In this document: piece after piece, positions 30,168-35,272 of the stretch
Position numbering within the stretch: the first letter of the stretch is position 1
Layout of the letters: each line of letters opens with the position of its first letter
Assembly (NCBI GenBank): GCA_910585385.1
Contig: CAJUDV010000023.1
Location: 1 to 35,272, forward strand
DNA from: an uncultured Oscillibacter sp.
GTDB lineage: Bacteria > Bacillota > Clostridia > Oscillospirales > Oscillospiraceae
DNA length: 35,272 bases
Direction: 5' to 3'
Program-made: the position numbers and the translations under genes
Notes under the pieces: generated by a model
What the model saw: only the letters and a program-made list of their open reading frames with translations
Told to the model about the DNA's origin: nothing
Databases searched by the model: none

Positions 30168-32411
30168 TCAATACCGGCCCGCCCAGTCTACCATCAGCAG
30201 CACCGGCAGCGTCCACAGCAGCAAAAAGAGCTCCAGGGCCAGGGGCGTCAGCAGGGCGTACTGCTGTAAAAACACCAGATAGAAGGCCAGCAGCGTCCCC
30301 GCCGCGCTGCCCAGCAGGGAGAAGACGGCGGAGCGGCGCACCGCCCGGCACATCCGGCGGCTGCCCACCACCGTCTCGGCGTAGGGCAGCAGGCCCTCCC
30401 GGAAGATCAGCGCCCGGGGAAGGCCCCGGTCCTTCTCCGCCTCGCTGAGCGCCACCCGGACGGTCAGGCTTGGGAACTCCACTTTCACGCCCTTGTGGAA
30501 CTTCCGCCGCAGCAGCTCTGGGACGATATTGGGGTCCCTGGCGGCCAGGATGGGACAGACGCGGCTCCGGGCCATCATCCGCAGGGCGAAGTCCACATTT
30601 TCCGAGGCGTTGTACTTCACGGCGAACACGGCGATGAGGTGGCGGTCCACGGACAGAAACAGCCCGGTTTTCAAATTGATGTCCCCGGGAAGGCGCACGT
30701 CCATTTTCCGCATGAAGGAGGCGGTGCCCATGAGGATGGACTCTCCCCGAATGATGCCGGACCAGCCGCCCTCCTCGTAAAAGGCGAAGCCGGAGACCTC
30801 CTCGTAGCTGCCCAGCTCGCTGCGCAGCAGTTCGTCAAACAGCCGCTCCAGACCGCTGCCGGCGGCCCGGGCCATGGAGGCGGCGTAGGAGATCGCGGCG
30901 GGCAGCGTCTCGCCAAAGACCTTCACGCCCCCCAGCTGGATGGTGCCCGGGGGAAAGAGGTCGGCGTCCGTCAGAATCATCTTTCTTCTCCGGCTGATCC
31001 GCTCCGCGCCGGACCATCCCGCCACGGCGCAGCCTGCCTTTTGCAGATGGCGGGCCAGATTGCCGTAGGCCAGTCCCCAGCCCAGGGGCAGGGAAAACGC
31101 GGCTCCCGCCGCCAGGATGGCGGACCAGTTCAAAAAGAAGTCGTCTCCCCGACCCTGGCCCAGGGAGCTCAAGCCCGCGAATACCGCGGAGGCCGCCAGC
31201 ACCAGAGGCAGAAAGGCGGCCTGCCAAAGAACCGCGCCGCTGTCCCGCACGGCGGCGGTATAGAACCCGTGGACGGCGCCCCGCTGCTTGCAGGCTCCCT
31301 GGGGGGTATCCGTCACCAGATAGGGGGGATCGTCGTCCAGGGAGGCGGAGCGGAAGGTGTCGTACATTCCGCCGCTCTCCCGCGCGCAGGCCCACAGGGC
31401 AAAGACCAGCCCCAGGCAGCTGACGGCGGCGTAAGGCATAGCATCTGTCCGCTGGGTTTCCATCAGGCGGCACACGCAGTCCGCCGCGGACACCAGGGCG
31501 GAGAGGGAGATCAGCAGCTCGCCGGTGCAGCGGCCCCTGGCCAGCAGCTTTGCCGCCTTGACAAAGACATGGCGGCAGAGCAGAGCCGTCACCGCCAGAC
31601 ACGCGAGCAGCAGATAGGTCTGCCGCCGGGGATCGCCGCTCCAGCCGGGCACGGCCACGCCGAAGCGCTCCAACGCCAGCAGCGCCGTGGGAACCAGGGC
31701 GGCAATGGCCGCCGCGGGCAGGACGCGCCTGCGGCGGTGAAAATCCGCGCGGCACTCCGCCGCCTCCCGGAACAGCTCCGGCTCCGGGCCAATGGGCTCC
31801 GGGTCCGGCTCGGGCTGGGGCTCCGGGGGGCCGTAGAGCTGCTCCGTCTCCTCCAGGGGCTTCCGGGAGAAGAGGCCCCGGCGTCTGGGAGGCAGAAGGG
31901 GTTCCGCCGCCGTCTCTTCGATCACCGAGCTGACGGTGCTGCCCACCATGTCCTCCAGGGACACGGGGCGGGGGGCCTTGGGCAGGGCCATGTCCAGGAT
32001 GTCCATCTCTATCGTAGGTGCGGCGGGCTCCTTCAAGGAGGGGTCTGCCAGAATGTCCTCCAGTCTGGGCTCCTCCTCCGGTGTGGATTCCTCCGCCGGC
32101 AGGGGGGGCTCCTTTGACGGGGGCGTCTCCTCCGGCGGGGGAGGCGGGACGGGTTCCGGTTGGGGCGGCTTCCTCTCCGGCGGCAGGGGCTGCGCTTCGG
32201 GGGATACCGGCTGGGGAGGCGGCTGCGCCTGGTCCGGAGGGAGAGGCGGGACATCCTCCTCCGGCGGGGTCTTCGCGCCTTTTAAAAGCATTTGCTCCAG
32301 ACTGCCGCCAAACTCCGCCAGGATCTCCTCCAGGGAGTAATCCTCGTGGGAGGCGGGAACGTCCGTGGCGTTTTCCAGGCCGTATTGGGTTTTCTTATCC
32401 TTGGGGTCCAT
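30168..32411 (-). CDS. Degenerate P-type ATPase-like membrane protein
   Basis: The protein has 747 residues. The N-terminal 220 residues are disordered, proline- and glutamate-rich, after a short SLEEILAEFGGSLEQML motif (about 26-42). Membrane helices follow (about 230-430), then a soluble part and two C-terminal helices (about 695-740). The soluble part has the order of a P-type ATPase. MILTDADLFPPGTIQL (near 475-490) sits where DKTGT should be. ESILMGTASFMRKM sits where the nucleotide-domain GxxxFM lies, and LSVDRHLIAVFAV where the next strand lies. The DKTGT, TGES and GDGxND catalytic motifs are not seen, so transport activity is unlikely. The ATG has GAGGAGAG upstream. It lies between rlmB (13-base gap) and an unknown gene. 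The assignment to the P-type fold is inference. Confidence 0.6.
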   Translation of the reverse strand: MDPKDKKTQYGLENATDVPASHEDYSLEEILAEFGGSLEQMLLKGAKTPPEEDVPPLPPDQAQPPPQPVSPEAQPLPPERKPPQPEPVPPPPPEETPPSKEPPLPAEESTPEEEPRLEDILADPSLKEPAAPTIEMDILDMALPKAPRPVSLEDMVGSTVSSVIEETAAEPLLPPRRRGLFSRKPLEETEQLYGPPEPQPEPDPEPIGPEPELFREAAECRADFHRRRRVLPAAAIAALVPTALLALERFGVAVPGWSGDPRRQTYLLLACLAVTALLCRHVFVKAAKLLARGRCTGELLISLSALVSAADCVCRLMETQRTDAMPYAAVSCLGLVFALWACARESGGMYDTFRSASLDDDPPYLVTDTPQGACKQRGAVHGFYTAAVRDSGAVLWQAAFLPLVLAASAVFAGLSSLGQGRGDDFFLNWSAILAAGAAFSLPLGWGLAYGNLARHLQKAGCAVAGWSGAERISRRRKMILTDADLFPPGTIQLGGVKVFGETLPAAISYAASMARAAGSGLERLFDELLRSELGSYEEVSGFAFYEEGGWSGIIRGESILMGTASFMRKMDVRLPGDINLKTGLFLSVDRHLIAVFAVKYNASENVDFALRMMARSRVCPILAARDPNIVPELLRRKFHKGVKVEFPSLTVRVALSEAEKDRGLPRALIFREGLLPYAETVVGSRRMCRAVRRSAVFSLLGSAAGTLLAFYLVFLQQYALLTPLALELFLLLWTLPVLLMVDWAGRY

Positions 32412-32424
32412 AGGCGTTCTCTCC

Positions 32425-33195
32425 TCAGCCGATCCGCTGGCGGACCGCTTCGTACAGCAAAATGGCCGCGGCGGCGGAGGCGTTCAGGGAGGAGAGCTTT
32501 CCCCGCATGGGAATGCTGACCAGGAAGTCGCAGTTTTCCGCCGCCAGGCGGGTCATGCCCGTCCCCTCGCTGCCGATGACGATGGCGGCGGGGCCCTTGA
32601 GATCGGCGGTGTACAGGGCGGTATCGCCGTCCGCCGCCGTGCCGAAGACCCATACGCCCTGCTTTTTCAGGTCCTTCAGCAGGGCGGGGATGTTGGGCAC
32701 CCGGGCTACCGGCACATGGGCCACCGCTCCGGCGGAGGTCTTGGCCACAATAGCCGTCAGCCCCGCGCTGCGGCGCTTGGGGATGATGACCCCGTGGGCT
32801 CCGGCGCACTCGGCGGTGCGGATGATGGCCCCCAGGTTCTGGGGATCGGAGATCTCGTCGCAGACCACGACGAGGGGGGGCTCCCCCCGGTCGGCCGCGG
32901 CCCGGAGGATGTCCTCCACGCCGGCGTACTCCCGCACGGCGCTGAGCGCGATGACGCCCTGATGGGCGTGGGTGCGGCTCATGGCGTCCAGCTTCCGCCG
33001 GTCCGCCTCCACCACCACGATGCCCGCCGCCCGGGCCTTGGAGGCCACGTGGCCCAGGGTGCGGTCCGTCTCCCCCTTTTGCAGGTAGATCTTATCAATG
33101 GCGGTTCCCGCCCGCAGAGCTTCGATAACGGCGTTGCGTCCTTCGATGACGCCGTCGGCTTCGGCGGTGAGGCCGTCTCTTCTCTTTTCGTCCAT
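32425..33195 (-). CDS. rlmB: 23S rRNA 2'-O-methyltransferase, RlmB/TrmH family
   Basis: The 256-residue protein has an N-terminal substrate-binding domain (VIEGRNAVIEALRAG, about 16-30) and a C-terminal SPOUT methyltransferase with its three motifs: DPQNLGAIIRTAE, VIGSEGTGM and IPMRGKLSSLNAS. It transfers a methyl group from S-adenosylmethionine to a ribose of 23S rRNA, as in RlmB at G2251. Other TrmH-type rRNA targets are possible. The ATG at 33193-33195 has GAGGGAG 5 bases upstream; a longer frame to 33249 would start in the promoter. It leads the operon with the degenerate P-type ATPase-like gene and is divergent from ftsH. Confidence 0.9.
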   Translation of the reverse strand: MDEKRRDGLTAEADGVIEGRNAVIEALRAGTAIDKIYLQKGETDRTLGHVASKARAAGIVVVEADRRKLDAMSRTHAHQGVIALSAVREYAGVEDILRAAADRGEPPLVVVCDEISDPQNLGAIIRTAECAGAHGVIIPKRRSAGLTAIVAKTSAGAVAHVPVARVPNIPALLKDLKKQGVWVFGTAADGDTALYTADLKGPAAIVIGSEGTGMTRLAAENCDFLVSIPMRGKLSSLNASAAAAILLYEAVRQRIG

Positions 33196-33235
33196 AGTGT
33201 CTCCCTCGCAGAAAATTTTGTCGCATTTGAAACTC

Positions 33236-33264
33236 AGTATACCATACAAACGCGGGACATTAAA
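33236..33264 (-). promoter_or_regulatory. rlmB promoter
   Basis: Minus strand: TTTAAT (33259-33264), a 17-base spacer, then TATACT (33236-33241). The -35 is weak. Confidence 0.5.
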
Positions 33265-33270
33265 GTGGAA

Positions 33271-33291
33271 TTCATAGAAATTTCATAGAAA
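33271..33291. repeat. Direct repeat TTCATAGAAA x2
   Basis: Two perfect copies (33271-33280 and 33282-33291) with an 11-base period lie between the rlmB and ftsH promoters. One helical turn spacing is compatible with a regulator site; no known box is recognised. Confidence 0.4.
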
Positions 33292-33306
33292 AAACAGCCC
33301 TGGTCC

Positions 33307-33335
33307 TTGTAGCTTCTGCGGTTGTGTGTTATACT
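33307..33335 (+). promoter_or_regulatory. ftsH promoter
   Basis: TTGTAG (33307-33312), a 17-base spacer, then TATACT (33330-33335). A second TATACT occurs at 33340-33345. The ribosome binding site AAAGGAG is near 33401. Confidence 0.5.
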
Positions 33336-33416
33336 GCAATATACTGTCCGCCATATAGGCATATGGGGGACCACCGTTATTTTCGGATATTTTTCCCCTG
33401 AAAGGAGTTCCAATAA

Positions 33417-35272
33417 ATGGATCAAAACGACAACAAGAACAAACGCGGCGGCGGAAAAAGCGGCGGCAATTGGCGGGGCGTTGTGCAGCTGGTGTGCTGG
33501 GCGCTGCTGCTGACCATCGTCATCAGCTACGCCTCCACCTACATGACCAGCGCGGGCCGTCAGGCCTCCTCTGTGGAGCTGGAGTACAGTGATTTTCTGG
33601 ATATGCTGCAATTCGGCGACGTTGCCTCCATAGATTTTGACAACGCCGAGAGCATCCTGATCATCACGCCGGTGGACGGGTACGTCTACACCGACAGCGA
33701 GGGCAGGGAGTACGCCAAGACCACCCTGGAGGACGGGACCCACGCCTACACCGTCGCCGATGAACAGGGGCGGAAGCAGCAGATCTCTCTGCGGCTTTTT
33801 ACGGTGCAGCTGGAGTCCTACGAGAGGGTCATTGAACGCGTGGAGGAGATTGACGCCCTGTCCGGCGGCACTGAAAGGGGCGCCGGCATCCGCGTCAACA
33901 AGAACTATCAGGCCCAGGTCAGCCCCATCATGCTCTTCCTGGTGGAGTACATTCTGCCCTTCGTCATTTTGATGCTGGTGTTCATGCTGGTGATGCGCTG
34001 GGTGGCCAGCAAGAGCGGCATGGGGGGCATGGGCGGCATCGGCGGCGTGGGCAAGTCCAACGCCAAGGTGTATATGGAGAAGCAGACCGGCGTCACCTTC
34101 GCCGACGTGGCGGGCCAGGACGAGGCCAAGGAGTCGTTGACGGAGATCATCGACTTTCTCCACAACCCCGGCAAGTACACCGAGATCGGCGCCAAGCTTC
34201 CCAAGGGCGCGCTGCTGGTGGGCCCTCCGGGCACCGGCAAGACGCTGCTGGCCAAGGCCGTGGCCGGCGAGGCCAACGTGCCCTTCTTCTCCATCAGCGG
34301 CTCCGACTTTGTGGAGATGTTCGTGGGCGTGGGCGCCTCCCGTGTCCGGGACCTCTTTAAGGAGGCCAGCAAGGTGGCCCCCTGCATCGTGTTCATCGAC
34401 GAGGTGGACACCATCGGCAAGTCCCGTGACAACCGCATGGGCGGCAACGACGAGCGGGAGCAGACATTGAACCAGCTCCTGGCGGAGATGGACGGCTTCG
34501 ACCCCACCAAGGGCGTCATCCTTCTGGCGGCCACCAACCGCCCGGAGGTGCTGGACCAGGCGCTGCTGCGGCCCGGCCGGTTCGACCGGCGCATCACCAT
34601 TGACCGGCCCAATCTGGCGGGGCGCGTCGCCACGCTCCAGGTCCACACCCGGAATATCAAGCTGGCCGAGGATGTGAACCTCAAGAAGGTGGCCCTGGCC
34701 ACCGCCGGCTGCGTGGGGGCGGACCTGGCGAACCTGGTGAACGAGGCGGCGCTGCGGGCCGTCCGCAAGGGGAGGAAGCTGGTGAGCCAGGAGGATATGC
34801 TGGCCGCCTTTGAGCTGGTGATCGCCGGTACGGAGAAAAAGGGCAGCGTCCTCACGGAGTTTGAGAAGAAGCTGGTGGCGTACCACGAGGTGGGCCACGC
34901 CATGGTGGCCTATAAGCAGAAGAACACCGAGCCGGTGCAGAAGATCACCATCGTTCCCCACACCCAGGGCTCCCTGGGCTACACGCTGCTGATGCCCGAG
35001 GAGGACAAGACGGAGCTGCGGACAAAGGACGAGCTGATGGCCAAGATCACCGTCTCCATGGGCGGCCGGGCCGCCGAGGAGGTGGTGATGGACACCATGA
35101 CCAACGGCGCCTCCCAGGACATTCAGGACGCCACCAACGTGGCTAGGAACATGGTGGCCATGTTCGGCATGAGCGACGAGTTCGGCATGATGGCCCTGGC
35201 CTCCCGGAGGAATCAGTACCTGGACGGCGGCTACGGCATGGACTGCGCCCAGGACACCGCCGCCCGGATGGA
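33417..35272 (+). CDS. ftsH: ATP-dependent zinc metalloprotease FtsH (3' end outside window)
   Basis: FtsH is a membrane-anchored AAA+ protease that degrades misfolded membrane proteins and short-lived regulators. The 618 visible residues show a basic N-tail, membrane helix 1 (about 21-45), an extracytoplasmic domain, helix 2 (about 170-197) and a glycine-rich hinge (GMGGMGGIGGVGK). The AAA domain follows, with Walker A GPPGTGKT at about 269, Walker B CIVFIDEVD, and the second region of homology LLRPGRFDRR. The protease domain has zinc ligands in HEVGH (490-494). HEVGH is a permitted HExxH but differs from the commoner HEAGH. The ATG at 33417 has AAAGGAG about 10 bases upstream. The gene runs off the window end with no stop, so only a short C-terminal piece is missing. 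Confidence 0.96.
   Translation, partial: MDQNDNKNKRGGGKSGGNWRGVVQLVCWALLLTIVISYASTYMTSAGRQASSVELEYSDFLDMLQFGDVASIDFDNAESILIITPVDGYVYTDSEGREYAKTTLEDGTHAYTVADEQGRKQQISLRLFTVQLESYERVIERVEEIDALSGGTERGAGIRVNKNYQAQVSPIMLFLVEYILPFVILMLVFMLVMRWVASKSGMGGMGGIGGVGKSNAKVYMEKQTGVTFADVAGQDEAKESLTEIIDFLHNPGKYTEIGAKLPKGALLVGPPGTGKTLLAKAVAGEANVPFFSISGSDFVEMFVGVGASRVRDLFKEASKVAPCIVFIDEVDTIGKSRDNRMGGNDEREQTLNQLLAEMDGFDPTKGVILLAATNRPEVLDQALLRPGRFDRRITIDRPNLAGRVATLQVHTRNIKLAEDVNLKKVALATAGCVGADLANLVNEAALRAVRKGRKLVSQEDMLAAFELVIAGTEKKGSVLTEFEKKLVAYHEVGHAMVAYKQKNTEPVQKITIVPHTQGSLGYTLLMPEEDKTELRTKDELMAKITVSMGGRAAEEVVMDTMTNGASQDIQDATNVARNMVAMFGMSDEFGMMALASRRNQYLDGGYGMDCAQDTAARM

Noticed and set aside
30495..32117. Plus-strand frame (540 codons) opposite the P-type ATPase-like gene
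   Set aside because: It is rich in G, Q, A and H with no motif. The minus-strand frame has a ribosome binding site and membrane helices.
33234..34961. Long minus-strand frame (575 codons) opposite ftsH
   Set aside because: FtsH is unmistakable on the plus strand. The antisense translation is low complexity.
1..35272. CRISPR arrays, tRNA/rRNA genes, insertion sequences or prophage
   Set aside because: No regularly spaced repeats, cloverleaf-like genes, transposase or phage-like proteins were seen in either strand.

Overview
The window is GC-rich by eye, with tight operons, strong AGGAGG-type ribosome binding sites, several likely TTG/GTG starts and typical Firmicutes gene content (pta, tex, DUF1846, XRE/DUF2975 pairs, hybrid kinases, MarR plus heterodimeric ABC exporter). 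This suggests a high-GC gut-type Clostridia member, most like Oscillospiraceae (Flavonifractor/Oscillibacter relatives). The placement is inferred from gene content and style, not from a marker-gene search. No tRNA, rRNA, CRISPR array, transposase or phage gene was seen.

Layout, left to right. (1) 1-4145, minus: the 5' end of purA with a structured leader, then tex and a DUF1846 gene as an operon. (2) 4144-6515, minus: an ECF sigma factor, a zinc-finger anti-sigma factor and two membrane proteins in overlapping order, ended by a terminator. (3) 6516-10902: an intergenic palindrome, a LysM-G5-M23 cell-wall peptidase (minus), pta (plus), and a membrane-anchored XRE regulator (plus) with operator-like palindromes. 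(4) 10903-12090: a 52-aa minus-strand gene and a plus-strand gene with a DUF2185/Imm33-like C-terminus. (5) 12169-14159, minus: a zur-znuC-znuB-like metal operon with a Fur-type box just downstream of a strong promoter. (6) 14166-16218, plus: a sugar-nucleotidyltransferase-like enzyme and a secreted SGNH hydrolase.

(7) 16476-22333, plus, is the most unusual locus. It holds a stand-alone receiver, a hybrid histidine kinase (REC-Hpt, with a degenerate second receiver), and a second hybrid kinase whose C-terminus is a complete DegV (fatty-acid-binding, FakB-like) domain. No DNA-binding output domain is encoded. The architecture suggests a phosphorelay that ends in, or is tuned by, a lipid-binding module.

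(8) 22355-25001, minus: a DUF4173 membrane protein, a small XRE regulator, a DUF2975 membrane protein and a 59-aa membrane protein form one operon with a clear promoter. Upstream, 25091-25229 looks like a free-standing minus-strand small RNA with its own promoter and hairpin end. (9) 25325-29559, plus: a MarR regulator with two tandem operator palindromes drives a heterodimeric ABC exporter (one degenerate and one canonical ATPase half). (10) 29573-33264, minus: rlmB, a protein resembling a P-type ATPase that has lost its catalytic signature, and an unknown protein. (11) 33307-35272, plus: ftsH, cut by the window end.

Starts were chosen by ribosome binding site and spacing. Promoters were called by eye from -35/-10 similarity. 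No database search was possible, so family names rest on recognised motifs.
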